Source: Lachnospiraceae bacterium Zagget2 (lineage in GTDB: Bacteria; Bacillota; Clostridia; Lachnospirales; Lachnospiraceae). From it: a stretch of 64,000 nucleotides of DNA. Location of the stretch: assembly GCA_001941045.1 (NCBI GenBank), contig MSHD01000015.1, forward strand, positions 1 to 64,000. The letters run 5' to 3'. Below the pieces are notes generated by a model. The model did no database searches and was not told the DNA's origin. It saw only the letters and a list, made by a program, of their open reading frames with translations. The position numbers and the translations under genes were made by a program. Every line of letters starts with the position of its first letter. Position 1 is the stretch's first letter. Positions 10,019 to 18,430 of the stretch are shown here, piece by piece.

Positions 10019-10936
10019 ATGCTGGAGCAGCTGCGGGAGATTCTGGGCGGAGAGCATGTACTGCCCGACGAGCCGATGAAATTTCATACGACCTTCCGCG
10101 TGGGCGGCCCTGCGCGCTATTTGGTGGAGCCGCAGTCCGTGGCGGAATTGCGCGCGGTGATTGCTTTGTGCCATGCGCAGAAGACACCCTGGTATATCGT
10201 GGGAAACGGCAGCAATCTGCTGGTCAGCGACGAGGGTTACGACGGCGTTGTCATCCACCTCTTTCGGAATATGTCCGCCATGCGGGCGGAAGGGACGCGC
10301 CTCATGCTGCAGACCGGCGTCCAGACCGTGCGTGCGGCGAAGTTCGCGCTGGAGCACAGCCTGACAGGTCTCGAGTTCGCTTCCGGGATTCCGGGGACGA
10401 TCGGCGGGGCGATGGTCATGAATGCGGGTGCCTACGGCGGCGAGATGAAGGATGTAGTGCGGCGGGTGCGCGTGTTGCTGCCGGACGGAACGGAGCAGGA
10501 CTACAGCGGAGAGGAGATGCAGTTCGGCTATCGCAGGAGCCGGGTCGCCGCGGAGGGCGGCATCGTGCTGGAGGCGGAGCTGGAACTCGCACAGGGCGAT
10601 GCAGAATCGATTCGCGCGCGCATGGAAGAACTGAAGCAGAAGCGCCTTGCGAAGCAGCCGCTCGAGTATCCGAGTGCGGGCAGTACCTTCAAGCGCCCGG
10701 AGGGTTATTTCGCGGGAAAACTGATCGAGGAAGCGCAGCTGCGCGGCTTTCGGGTCGGCGGCGCGCAGGTGTCGGAGAAGCATTGCGGCTTCGTGATCAA
10801 CCGGGGAGACGCCACGGCGTCTCAGATATGGGAACTGATCGGCGAGGTGCAGCGCAGAGTGTACGAACAGTCCGGCGTCCGGCTGGAGCCGGAGGTAAAG
10901 CTCCTGGGTTTTGACGGGAAGGAGAGACAGCTATGA
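10019..10936 (+). CDS. murB: UDP-N-acetylenolpyruvoylglucosamine reductase
   Basis: 305 residues; reduces UDP-GlcNAc-enolpyruvate to UDP-MurNAc with NADPH and FAD in the cytoplasm, an early peptidoglycan step. FAD-binding motifs VGNGSNLLVSDEG (near 62) and ASGIPGTIGGAMVMNAGAYG (near 120-140) are present, with the catalytic serine in YPSAGSTFKRP and the C-terminal glutamate in LEPEVKLLG. The length and lack of the extra loop fit the type II enzymes of Firmicutes. ATG at 10019 is chosen for the GGAGG 7 bases upstream; the frame extends further left only into the repeat region. It overlaps rapZ by 4 bases. Confidence 0.95.
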   Translation: MLEQLREILGGEHVLPDEPMKFHTTFRVGGPARYLVEPQSVAELRAVIALCHAQKTPWYIVGNGSNLLVSDEGYDGVVIHLFRNMSAMRAEGTRLMLQTGVQTVRAAKFALEHSLTGLEFASGIPGTIGGAMVMNAGAYGGEMKDVVRRVRVLLPDGTEQDYSGEEMQFGYRRSRVAAEGGIVLEAELELAQGDAESIRARMEELKQKRLAKQPLEYPSAGSTFKRPEGYFAGKLIEEAQLRGFRVGGAQVSEKHCGFVINRGDATASQIWELIGEVQRRVYEQSGVRLEPEVKLLGFDGKERQL

Positions 10937-11808
10937 GACTCGTGATCGTGACGGGCATGTCCGGCGCCGGCAGAGCGACGGCGCTGAAGATACTGGAGGA
11001 TGCGGGTTATTTCTGTGTGGACAACCTGCCCGTTCTCCTCATAGATAAATTTGTGGAGCTGACCGCTTCCGGAAACAGTGAGATCACAAAGGTGGCAATC
11101 GGGATTGACGTGCGCAGCGGCAAGTCGCTGGACCAGCTGCAGCAGGTGCTGGAGCATCTGACAGGCCAGGGCATTGCCTATGAGATTCTGTTTCTCGATG
11201 CGAGCGACGATGTGCTGGTGAAGCGCTACAAGGAGACGCGCCGCATGCATCCGCTGGCGGAGGCCGGGCGGATTGAGCAGGGCATTGCGCTCGAGCGGGA
11301 AAGACTTGTTTTTCTGAAAAAACAGGCGGACTATATTATTGATACGAGTCAGCTTCTCGTGCGGGAGCTGAAGCAGGAGCTGGAACAGATCTTTGTGCAG
11401 AATCGTGCGTTCAAGAACCTGATGATCACGGTGCTTTCCTTTGGCTTCAAGTACGGTATTCCGAATGACGCCGATCTGGTCTTCGACGTTCGCTTCCTGC
11501 CCAATCCCTACTATCATGAGGAACTGCGCAGGCTGACGGGCAATGATCAGGAGATTCAGGATTTTGTGATGGGCTTCGATATGGCGCATATTTTCCTGGA
11601 CAAGCTGGAGGATCTGCTCCATTTCCTAATCCCGAATTATGTGCTGGAGGGAAAGAATCAGCTCGTGATTGCGATCGGCTGCACAGGTGGAAAGCACCGC
11701 TCTGTGACGCTGGCGGACAGGCTGTATGAGCGGCTGAGCAGGCAGAGCGATTACGGTGTGAAGCTGGAACACCGGGATATCGGAAAGGATGCGGCCCGGG
11801 GAAAGTGA
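10933..11808 (+). CDS. rapZ: RapZ/YvcJ family nucleotide-binding protein
   Basis: 291 residues of the RapZ (YvcJ) family. These proteins bind nucleotides or UDP-GlcNAc-type signals; in Escherichia coli RapZ steers RNase E to GlmZ, while in Bacillus YvcJ affects competence. The N-terminal P-loop reads GMSGAGRAT, with Arg in place of the usual Walker Lys, followed by the hallmark YFCVDNLP. The C-terminal domain carries SFGFKYGIP, DVRFLPNPYY and GCTGGKHRSV, the putative metabolite site. It is embedded in murB-rapZ-whiA-crh; the gluconeogenesis factor gene yvcK that commonly follows is missing here. Confidence 0.93.
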   Translation: MRLVIVTGMSGAGRATALKILEDAGYFCVDNLPVLLIDKFVELTASGNSEITKVAIGIDVRSGKSLDQLQQVLEHLTGQGIAYEILFLDASDDVLVKRYKETRRMHPLAEAGRIEQGIALERERLVFLKKQADYIIDTSQLLVRELKQELEQIFVQNRAFKNLMITVLSFGFKYGIPNDADLVFDVRFLPNPYYHEELRRLTGNDQEIQDFVMGFDMAHIFLDKLEDLLHFLIPNYVLEGKNQLVIAIGCTGGKHRSVTLADRLYERLSRQSDYGVKLEHRDIGKDAARGK

Positions 11809-11818
11809 GGAAAACCGG

Positions 11819-12766
11819 ATGTCAGTTTCCGGAGAGATCAAGGAAGAACTTTCCAGGCAGATTCCGCCGGGAAGGCATTGCAGACTGGCAGAAACCGCAG
11901 CAATTCTAAGCTTTTGCGGGAAAATTGCCTGCTCGGAGGACGGGCGTCTCAGCGTGAAAATCCAGACAGAAAATCTGCTCGTCGCAAGAAAGTACTTTAC
12001 ATTATTGAGAAAAACCTTTAATATGAAAGCGGAAGTCTCCGTCCGGAGAAAACGCGGCGCGCGGTATTACACCGTGGCGGTCTGCCGCGGCAGGGAGGCA
12101 AGGCGGCTGCTCACGGGCACGCAGCTTATGGATCCGGATGGGAACATGGACGGCTGTATGGCGCGAATACATAGTCATTTGCTGAGGCAGAGCTGTTGCA
12201 GGTGTGCTTTTATACGGGGGGCATTCCTGGCGGCCGGGTCCGTCAGCGATCCGGAGAAATCCTACCACTTCGAGATCGTATGCGTCGATCAGGAGAAGGA
12301 GGAGGAGATCCGGAGCGTGCTGGACGGGTTTGGGATTGATGCGAAGATCGTCCTGCGCAAGAGGCATTTCGTCGTGTATGTGAAGGAAGGTTCGCAGATC
12401 GTTGATCTGCTCGGCCTTACCGGCGCTCACGTGTCGCTGATGCAGCTCGAAAATGTACGGATTGTGAAAGAGGTGCGGAATTCCGTGAACCGTAAGGTGA
12501 ACTGTGAGACCGCCAATCTGAACAAGACGGTTTCCGCTGCGGTCCGCCAGATCGAGGATATTCAGTATATCGATCAAAGGGTGGGACTTAAGCATCTGAG
12601 CGGGGGCCTGAGCGAAACAGCCGGGCTAAGGCTGGAGTATCCGGATGCCAGCCTGAAGGAACTGGGGGATATGCTGGACCCGCCCGTCGGAAAATCCGGA
12701 GTGAATCATCGCCTTCGCAGACTGAGTATGATGGCTGAACGGTTGCGAGAGGGCAAAGAGGAGTAA
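11819..12766 (+). CDS. whiA: WhiA-type DNA-binding protein
   Basis: 315 residues. It has an N-terminal LAGLIDADG-like domain (MSVSGEIKEELSRQ start, TAAILSFCG, RAFL-type segments with GAFLAAGSVSDPEKSYHFE near 140) and a C-terminal helix-turn-helix (LKELGDML then GKSGVNHRLRRLS near 280-300). WhiA controls sporulation genes in Streptomyces and influences division and chromosome segregation in Bacillus. ATG at 11819 gives the canonical start and has GAGGAAAA upstream; an in-frame upstream start inside rapZ is less likely. Gene order matches the Bacillus yvcJ-K-whiA-crh block apart from yvcK. Confidence 0.95.
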   Translation: MSVSGEIKEELSRQIPPGRHCRLAETAAILSFCGKIACSEDGRLSVKIQTENLLVARKYFTLLRKTFNMKAEVSVRRKRGARYYTVAVCRGREARRLLTGTQLMDPDGNMDGCMARIHSHLLRQSCCRCAFIRGAFLAAGSVSDPEKSYHFEIVCVDQEKEEEIRSVLDGFGIDAKIVLRKRHFVVYVKEGSQIVDLLGLTGAHVSLMQLENVRIVKEVRNSVNRKVNCETANLNKTVSAAVRQIEDIQYIDQRVGLKHLSGGLSETAGLRLEYPDASLKELGDMLDPPVGKSGVNHRLRRLSMMAERLREGKEE

Positions 12767-12781
12767 GAAGGAGGAGCCATA

Positions 12782-13036
12782 ATGATTAAGAAACCGATCA
12801 CTGTTCAACTCGCCAGCGGGCTTGAGGCCAGACCGGCCGCGGTGCTGGTGCAGGTTGCAAGTCAGTATGAGAGCAAGATTTATGTGGAGACTGGCGACAA
12901 GAAAGTGAATGCAAAGAGTATCATGGGCATGATGACGCTGGGGCTTTCTGCCGGATCATCGGTGACTGTGACTGCAGATGGGGACGATGAAGAGACTGCC
13001 ATCGAAAATATTGAAAAATATCTGAGCAGCCACTAG
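12782..13036 (+). CDS. Crh-like HPr-family protein, active-site His replaced by Glu
   Basis: 84 residues with the HPr fold. The phosphocarrier site that reads GLHARPA in HPr reads GLEARPA here, so the PEP-dependent His-15 phosphorylation site is gone. The regulatory serine is retained in NAKSIMGMMTLG. This is the pattern of Crh, the catabolite repression co-regulator that is phosphorylated only on Ser-46 by HPr kinase; Bacillus Crh has Gln at the same site. Position directly after whiA is also that of crh. It probably modulates CcpA or a metabolic enzyme. AAGGAGGAG upstream supports the ATG. Confidence 0.85.
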   Translation: MIKKPITVQLASGLEARPAAVLVQVASQYESKIYVETGDKKVNAKSIMGMMTLGLSAGSSVTVTADGDDEETAIENIEKYLSSH

Positions 13037-13064
13037 GCGCGACGACATTGAATAGAAGAGTAAG

Positions 13065-13095
13065 GGGCTGTTTTGACAGGAACAGCCCTTTTCTT
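13065..13095 (+). terminator. Rho-independent terminator after crh
   Basis: GGGCTGTT (13065-13072), loop TTGACAGG, AACAGCCC (13081-13088), then TTTTCTT. A perfect 8-bp stem with a T tract, 28 bases after the crh stop; it ends the murB-rapZ-whiA-crh unit. Confidence 0.85.
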
Positions 13096-13113
13096 ATCAC
13101 CGGAGGTATGGGG

Positions 13114-13884
13114 ATGGAGGCGTACACGGGCTTTGCAAAGGTCTACGACCTGTTTATGGACGATGTGCCCTATGAGGAATGGTGCGGATATCTGACCGGT
13201 ATCTTGCGCGAGTACGGGGTCCTGGAGGGCCTGGTCTGCGAGCTTGGCTGTGGCACCGGGCAGATGACGGAACTTCTCGCGGAGGCCGGTTACGACATGA
13301 TTGGTATCGATCAGTCGGAGGAAATGCTCGAAGAGGCTGTTCAGAAACGCGCAGAGTCCGGCCACGACATTCTGTATCTGCAGCAGGATATGCGGGAGTT
13401 TGAGCTCTACGGCACCGTGCGGGCGATCGTCTGTGTCTGCGATTCCCTGAATTATGTGCTGCGTGAGGAGGAAATCTTTGAAATCCTGCGCGCGGCTGCA
13501 CGCAATTATCTGGATTACGGCGGCCTGTTCATTTTCGATCTCAATACCGAATACAAATACCGGGAGATTCTGGGGGAGCAGACCATCGCCGAAAACCGGG
13601 AGGAAGGAAGCTTCATCTGGGAAAACTATTACGATGAGGGGTCCATGATCAATGAATATAATCTGACGCTTTTCGAGAGAGAAGCTTCGGGTTTATATAG
13701 AAAATACGAGGAGACGCATTATCAGCGCGCTTATCGGCTTCCAGTGATAGAGGAGCTGGTGCGGCGCTCGGGGCTCGAGCTGCTGCATGTATACGATGCG
13801 TTTACCCATGAACCGCCGCGGGAGGATTCGGAGCGGGTCTATGTGATCTGCCGGCGGCGCGCGGAGGAAGGAGAGAGAAAATGA
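13114..13884 (+). CDS. Class I SAM-dependent methyltransferase
   Basis: About 256 residues with a Rossmann methyltransferase fold: motif I CELGCGTGQMTELLAEAGYD near residues 42-61, the acidic end of strand 2 GIDQSEEML, and motif II/III region LQQDMREF and VCDSLNY. The substrate is not evident; the sequence resembles small-molecule methyltransferases common in Clostridia. ATG at 13114 is chosen because GGAGGT ends 7 bases upstream; an ATG two codons earlier would overlap the site. It overlaps hslO by 4 bases, indicating translational coupling. Confidence 0.85.
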   Translation: MEAYTGFAKVYDLFMDDVPYEEWCGYLTGILREYGVLEGLVCELGCGTGQMTELLAEAGYDMIGIDQSEEMLEEAVQKRAESGHDILYLQQDMREFELYGTVRAIVCVCDSLNYVLREEEIFEILRAAARNYLDYGGLFIFDLNTEYKYREILGEQTIAENREEGSFIWENYYDEGSMINEYNLTLFEREASGLYRKYEETHYQRAYRLPVIEELVRRSGLELLHVYDAFTHEPPREDSERVYVICRRRAEEGERK

Positions 13885-14759
13885 GTGATTATATTGTGAG
13901 AGCTACGGCGGCGGATGGACAGATCCGGGCTTTTGCGGTGACGGCGAGAGATATGGTAGAGGAGGCGCGGGCGCGCCATAATACGAGTCCCGTGGCTACG
14001 GCGGCTCTGGGACGCCTGATGAGCGCAGGAGCCATGATGGGAATCATGATGAAGGGGGAGGACGATCTGCTCACCTTGCAGATCCACTGTGACGGACCGA
14101 TCGGCGGCCTGACCGTGACCGCGGATTCTCATGGAGGGGTGAAGGGCTATGTCAATCACCCGGAGGTGATGCTGCCGCCGAACAGCCGGGGCAAGCTGGA
14201 CGTCGGAGGCGCGCTCGGCGCGGGGACGCTGAGTGTCGTCAAGGATCTGGGACTGAAGGAGCCCTATGTGGGGCAGACCGAGCTGCAGAGCGGAGAGGTT
14301 GCCGAGGATCTGACCTATTATTTTGCCAATTCGGAGCAGACGCCCTCCTCGGTGGGACTGAGCGTCCTCATGGAGCGCGACAATACGGTGCGCCAGGCGG
14401 GCGGTTTCATCATTCAGCTGATGCCGGAGGTGGAGGACGCAGTCATTGATCGTCTGGAGCGAAAGCTCTCGGAGATTCATTCCGTGACGACTTACCTGGA
14501 CCGCGGCTATACGCCGGAGCAGCTGCTGACGGAGATCCTGGGCGAGTTTGACGTGGAATTTCTGGAGCGTACGGACACCCGCTTCTACTGCAATTGCAGC
14601 AGAAATCGTGTGGAGAAGGCGTTGCTCAGCGTGGGACGCAAGGGTCTGAATGAAATGATACAGGACGGAAAGCCGGTCGAGGTGAAGTGCCATTTCTGCA
14701 ATACGCCCTATGAATTTTCGGTGGAGGACCTTAAAGAAATCGTCAGGAGGAGCAAATGA
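13881..14759 (+). CDS. hslO: Redox-regulated chaperone Hsp33
   Basis: 292 residues. It has the N-terminal Hsp33 substrate-binding domain (ATAADGQIRAFAV start, GPIGGLTVTADSHGGVKGYV near 75-95) and the C-terminal zinc switch with paired cysteines CNCS (near 236) and CHFC (near 268), which form disulphides under oxidative stress and activate the holdase. Length and spacing are normal. It sits in a cytoplasmic housekeeping run with the methyltransferase upstream and nadE one base downstream. Confidence 0.95.
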   Translation: MSDYIVRATAADGQIRAFAVTARDMVEEARARHNTSPVATAALGRLMSAGAMMGIMMKGEDDLLTLQIHCDGPIGGLTVTADSHGGVKGYVNHPEVMLPPNSRGKLDVGGALGAGTLSVVKDLGLKEPYVGQTELQSGEVAEDLTYYFANSEQTPSSVGLSVLMERDNTVRQAGGFIIQLMPEVEDAVIDRLERKLSEIHSVTTYLDRGYTPEQLLTEILGEFDVEFLERTDTRFYCNCSRNRVEKALLSVGRKGLNEMIQDGKPVEVKCHFCNTPYEFSVEDLKEIVRRSK

Positions 14760-14760
14760 G

Positions 14761-16698
14761 ATGAAATACGGATTTGTGAAGGCGGCGGCAGCGGCTCCGA
14801 AGATCCGCGTGGCGGACCCGAAATACAACGCGGGGGAGATCATCCGCCTGATGAAGGAGATGTGGGAGCGCGGAGCGCGGATTATCGTCTTCCCGGAGCT
14901 CTGCATCACCGGCTATACCTGCAGCGATCTTTTCCGCCAGGAATTGCTGCTGACAGAGGCAAAAAACGCGCTGTCTGCCGTCGTGAAGGCCAGCGCCGGG
15001 ATGGATGGCCTGTTTTTCGTTGGCCTGCCGATGGAGATGAAGGGGAAGCTCTACAATGTGGCGGCGGCGTACTCGGATGGACGGCTTCTGGGGCTCGTGC
15101 CGAAGACGCACATTCCCAATTACAGTGAATTCTATGAGCAGCGCCATTTTACGGCAGGACCGGAGAAGTGTGTGGACGTTGAGTGGCTTTCGGGAGAGAA
15201 GGTACCCTTCGGGACGGATCAGCTTTTCTCCTGCGTGGACATGCCGCGCCTTGAGGTGGCGGCGGAGATCTGCGAGGACGTCTGGGCGCCGAACCCACCG
15301 GGCGTCCGTCACGCGATGCAGGGAGCGACCGTGATCGTGAATCTCTCTGCGAGTGATGAGATTACGGGCAAGGACAGCTACCGGCGGGAGCTGGTCCGCA
15401 GCCAGTCGGGACGCCTTGTCTGTGGCTATATCTACGCGAGCGCCGGGGAGGGCGAGTCCTCGACCGATCTCGTCTTTGGCGGTCATCACCTGATCTGCGA
15501 GAACGGTTCGCTGCTGAAGGAATCCCGGCGCTTTGAGAATGAGACGATCTATGCGGATCTTGATATCGAGCGGCTCGCAGGAGAGCGCCGGCATTATACT
15601 ACCTATCAGGTTTCCGCGGATACGGAGCAGTATGTGCGGACGAGCTATACGATGGCCGCGCATGACGCGCCCTTTGACCGCTTTGTCGACCGCGCGCCCT
15701 TCGTGCCGGGACGCATAGAGGAGCGGCAGAAGCGCTGTGAGGAGATTTTCGCGATTCAGTCGCTGGGACTGAAAAAGCGCATGGAGCATACGCACTGTAA
15801 GAGCGTGGTGATCGGTATTTCCGGCGGCCTCGACTCGACGCTCGCCCTGCTCGTCGCAGCGAAGGCGGCGGACCGGCTCGGTCTCGATCGCAGCTGTATT
15901 ACGGCGGTGACGATGCCCTGCTTCGGGACGACGGACCGCACTTATCACAATGCCTGCGAGCTGACGAGGCGGCTTGGCGCGAATCTCCGGGAGGTGGATA
16001 TCCGCGAGGCGGTGAATATTCATTTCCGCGATATCGGACATGACGACAGCATTCATGACGTGACCTACGAGAATTCCCAGGCGCGGGAGCGGACGCAGAT
16101 CCTGATGGATATCGCAAATCAGACCGGCGGTATGGTCATCGGAACCGGTGATATGTCGGAGCTGGCACTCGGCTGGGCGACCTACAATGGCGACCATATG
16201 TCGATGTACGGCGTCAATGTCTCCGTGCCGAAGACGCTCGTACGCCATCTGGTCCGCTACTACGCGGACACCTGCGGCGATGAGAGCCTCACCGGCGTGC
16301 TGCTCGATATCCTCGATACGCCGGTGAGCCCGGAGCTTCTGCCGCCCGAGAATGGGACGATCTCTCAGAAGACGGAGGATCTCGTGGGTCCCTATGAGCT
16401 GCACGATTTCTTCCTGTATTATATGCTGCGTTTCGGTTTCGCACCGGACAAGATCTACTATCTGGCGAGCCAGGCCTTTGCGGGAGAATACGCGGATGAT
16501 GTGATTCTCAAATGGCTGAAAACTTTTGTGCGGCGCTTCTTCGCGCAGCAGTTCAAGCGCTCCTGCCTGCCGGACGGTCCGAAGGTCGGCACGGTGGCGG
16601 TGTCGCCGCGCGGAGATCTGCGCATGCCGAGTGACGCCTGCGCGCGGGTGTGGCTCGATAATCTGGAAAGGATAGGAGGTACAGGCGATGAGAAATGA
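14761..16698 (+). CDS. nadE: Glutamine-dependent NAD+ synthetase
   Basis: 645 residues in two domains. The N-terminal nitrilase-type glutaminase has the catalytic triad Glu in VFPELCITG, Lys in PKTHIPNYSE and Cys in AAEICEDVW (near residue 178). The C-terminal NAD synthase has the PP-loop GISGGLDSTLALL near 352 and GTGDMSELALGW near 460. It amidates nicotinic acid adenine dinucleotide with ammonia channelled from glutamine, the last step of NAD synthesis. ATG at 14761 follows GGAGGAGC. It overlaps the next small gene by 11 bases. Confidence 0.95.
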   Translation: MKYGFVKAAAAAPKIRVADPKYNAGEIIRLMKEMWERGARIIVFPELCITGYTCSDLFRQELLLTEAKNALSAVVKASAGMDGLFFVGLPMEMKGKLYNVAAAYSDGRLLGLVPKTHIPNYSEFYEQRHFTAGPEKCVDVEWLSGEKVPFGTDQLFSCVDMPRLEVAAEICEDVWAPNPPGVRHAMQGATVIVNLSASDEITGKDSYRRELVRSQSGRLVCGYIYASAGEGESSTDLVFGGHHLICENGSLLKESRRFENETIYADLDIERLAGERRHYTTYQVSADTEQYVRTSYTMAAHDAPFDRFVDRAPFVPGRIEERQKRCEEIFAIQSLGLKKRMEHTHCKSVVIGISGGLDSTLALLVAAKAADRLGLDRSCITAVTMPCFGTTDRTYHNACELTRRLGANLREVDIREAVNIHFRDIGHDDSIHDVTYENSQARERTQILMDIANQTGGMVIGTGDMSELALGWATYNGDHMSMYGVNVSVPKTLVRHLVRYYADTCGDESLTGVLLDILDTPVSPELLPPENGTISQKTEDLVGPYELHDFFLYYMLRFGFAPDKIYYLASQAFAGEYADDVILKWLKTFVRRFFAQQFKRSCLPDGPKVGTVAVSPRGDLRMPSDACARVWLDNLERIGGTGDEK

Positions 16699-17005
16699 AA
16701 AAGGAAGGCAGATGATCTATCTGCTTGCAGGAGGTTATCTGATCTATCTCGCCTGGCAGATGTTTCAGTCGCGCAGCGAGGTGACAGGCACGGGACTCAT
16801 CGTCAGCATGATCGCCTCAATCGTTTTTGTAGTGGTTGGCGTGGTACTGATTATCTCAGCGGTGCGGACACTGATGAAGCCGGATCCGGAAGAAGAGCCT
16901 GAGCCAGAGGAGAAGGAGAGCGTATCTGTGGACGAAACAGCAGGGGAAGGCCTGATGGAAGATGGAGCAGAAGAAATAAAAGAGAATAAATCTTCAGATT
17001 TCTGA
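16688..17005 (+). CDS. Small membrane protein, two transmembrane helices, acidic tail
   Basis: 105 residues of unknown function. Two hydrophobic segments (about residues 9-25 and 36-61, the second containing SMIASIVFVVVGVVLIISAV) are followed by a strongly acidic, Pro/Glu-rich tail (PDPEEEPEPEEKES). It begins inside the 3' end of nadE with a GGAGGTACAGGCG site, so it is translationally coupled to it. A terminator-like hairpin follows. The tail may sit in the cytoplasm, but topology is only a guess. Confidence 0.7.
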   Translation: MRNEKGRQMIYLLAGGYLIYLAWQMFQSRSEVTGTGLIVSMIASIVFVVVGVVLIISAVRTLMKPDPEEEPEPEEKESVSVDETAGEGLMEDGAEEIKENKSSDF

Positions 17006-17013
17006 TATTACAA

Positions 17014-17061
17014 AGCCCTTTTTCATATATTAGTAAAGAGATATATGAGAGAGGGCTCTTT
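17014..17061 (+). terminator. Imperfect hairpin overlapping the leader of the next gene
   Basis: AGCCCTTTTTCATATAT (17014-17030) and ATATATGAGAGAGGGCT (17041-17057) match at 15 of 17 positions, with a 10-base loop and CTTTT after the stem. The right arm contains the probable ribosome binding site (AGAGGG) of the ATG at 17063. The structure could therefore end the nadE transcript and also hide the next gene's start site. Confidence 0.5.
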
Positions 17062-17062
17062 T

Positions 17063-18301
17063 ATGCCTGAAAATGATTTGAGCAGAGGGATGCTGAAGAT
17101 ACGGCTGACGGAAAGGCGCTCGCTGCGGCCGGTCGCCGGGGCGACGGTGGAAATCACGTATGAGAGTGATCCGGAAGGGGAGACGATCCGCCTGACGACC
17201 GATGAGTCCGGTATGACAGAGGAGATCGAACTGCCTGCGCCGGAGTTCGCCTACAGTCTGAGCGATTCGGAGCAGCAGCCTTATTCACTGTACACGGTTC
17301 GCGCGGCAGCGCCCGGTTATGAGGATGTCGAGGTGGCGGGGACAGAGGTGCTGCCTGGCGTGACAGCGATCCAGGAGATTGCCATGGAGACGGGAGATTC
17401 GGCAGATTTTGAGCGGATCGTGATCGGCCCGCACGTCCTGTTCGGCAATTACCCGCCGAAGATCGCGGAGCCGGAGGTCGTACCCATGACAGAGACGGGC
17501 GAGATCGTCCGGAGCCGCGTGGTTGTCCCGGAGTACATCGTCGTGCACGACGGTGCGCCGACCGACTCGAGCGCGAAGGACTACTGGGTTCGTTATCGCG
17601 ATTATATTAAAAATGTCGCCAGCAGCGAGATCTACGCGACCTGGGAGGACGCGGCGATCCGCGCGAATGTGCTGGCGATCATGTCGTTTACCATGAACCG
17701 TGTCTATACGGAGTACTACCGGGGCAGAGGCTATGATTTTACGCTCACCTCTTCCACCGCTTTCGACCAGAAATGGGTCTACGGCAGAAATATTTTCGAC
17801 ACGATCTCCGCAGTTGTGGACGAGATGTTCGGCAACTATCTGTCGCGGCCCAACGTGAAGCAGCCGCTTCTGACGCAGTACTGCGACGGGCGGAATGTGA
17901 GCTGTCCGAACTGGCTCAGCCAGTGGGGCTCGCAGAGTCTCGCGCAGCAGGGATACACGGCGATCGAGATTCTGCGCCACTATTATGGGGAAAGTATCTA
18001 TATCAACACCGCGGAGGAGATTTCCGGCGTGCCGGCGTCCTGGCCGGGCTACGACCTCGCGGAAGGCTCGAGCGGGCAGAAGGTGCTGCAGCTGCAGGAG
18101 GAACTGAATGTGATCGCCGGCGCATATCCCGCTCTGCCGCGCATCGCGGAGGATGGCGTCTACGGTCCCGCCACGCGCGCCGCGGTCGAAAAGTTCCAGT
18201 CCATCTTCGGCCTGCCGGTGACGGGAAGCGTCGATTACCGCACCTGGTATAAAATTTCCGAGTATTACGTCGGGGTATCGCGGATTGCAGAAGGGATTTA
18301 A
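17063..18301 (+). CDS. Peptidoglycan-binding protein with N-terminal carboxypeptidase-regulatory-like domain
   Basis: About 412 residues (418 if the ATG at 17045 is used). The N-terminal region looks like a beta-sandwich of the carboxypeptidase regulatory type (VAGATVEITYES, YTVRAAAPGYEDVEV). A central SpoIID-like region follows (VLAIMSFTMNRVYTEYY, then LTQYCDGRNVSCPNWLSQWGS and ILRHYYG). The C-terminus is a PG_binding_1 domain (GYDLAEGSSGQKVLQLQ, then DGVYGPATRAAVEKFQ). There is no signal peptide, a feature shared with some spore cortex and coat proteins, so a spore-cell-wall role is plausible but inferred. Confidence 0.75.
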   Translation: MPENDLSRGMLKIRLTERRSLRPVAGATVEITYESDPEGETIRLTTDESGMTEEIELPAPEFAYSLSDSEQQPYSLYTVRAAAPGYEDVEVAGTEVLPGVTAIQEIAMETGDSADFERIVIGPHVLFGNYPPKIAEPEVVPMTETGEIVRSRVVVPEYIVVHDGAPTDSSAKDYWVRYRDYIKNVASSEIYATWEDAAIRANVLAIMSFTMNRVYTEYYRGRGYDFTLTSSTAFDQKWVYGRNIFDTISAVVDEMFGNYLSRPNVKQPLLTQYCDGRNVSCPNWLSQWGSQSLAQQGYTAIEILRHYYGESIYINTAEEISGVPASWPGYDLAEGSSGQKVLQLQEELNVIAGAYPALPRIAEDGVYGPATRAAVEKFQSIFGLPVTGSVDYRTWYKISEYYVGVSRIAEGI

Positions 18302-18323
18302 AGAAAACTTCACAAAATAGGCC

Positions 18324-18352
18324 TTTTCTTTTCGTGGGAAATTATGTATAAT
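18324..18352 (+). promoter_or_regulatory. Possible mreB promoter
   Basis: TATAAT at 18347-18352 with a poor -35 (TTTTCT, 17-base spacer), about 80 bases before the mreB-like start. The -10 is perfect and the gene otherwise has a 129-base gap upstream. Confidence 0.4.
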
Positions 18353-18430
18353 GAGATTTGCTTAATGAGCCTTGACAGATCATAATTTAAGATACATCAT
18401 AGAGAAGAAGAGAACGAAAGGGGAATATTT

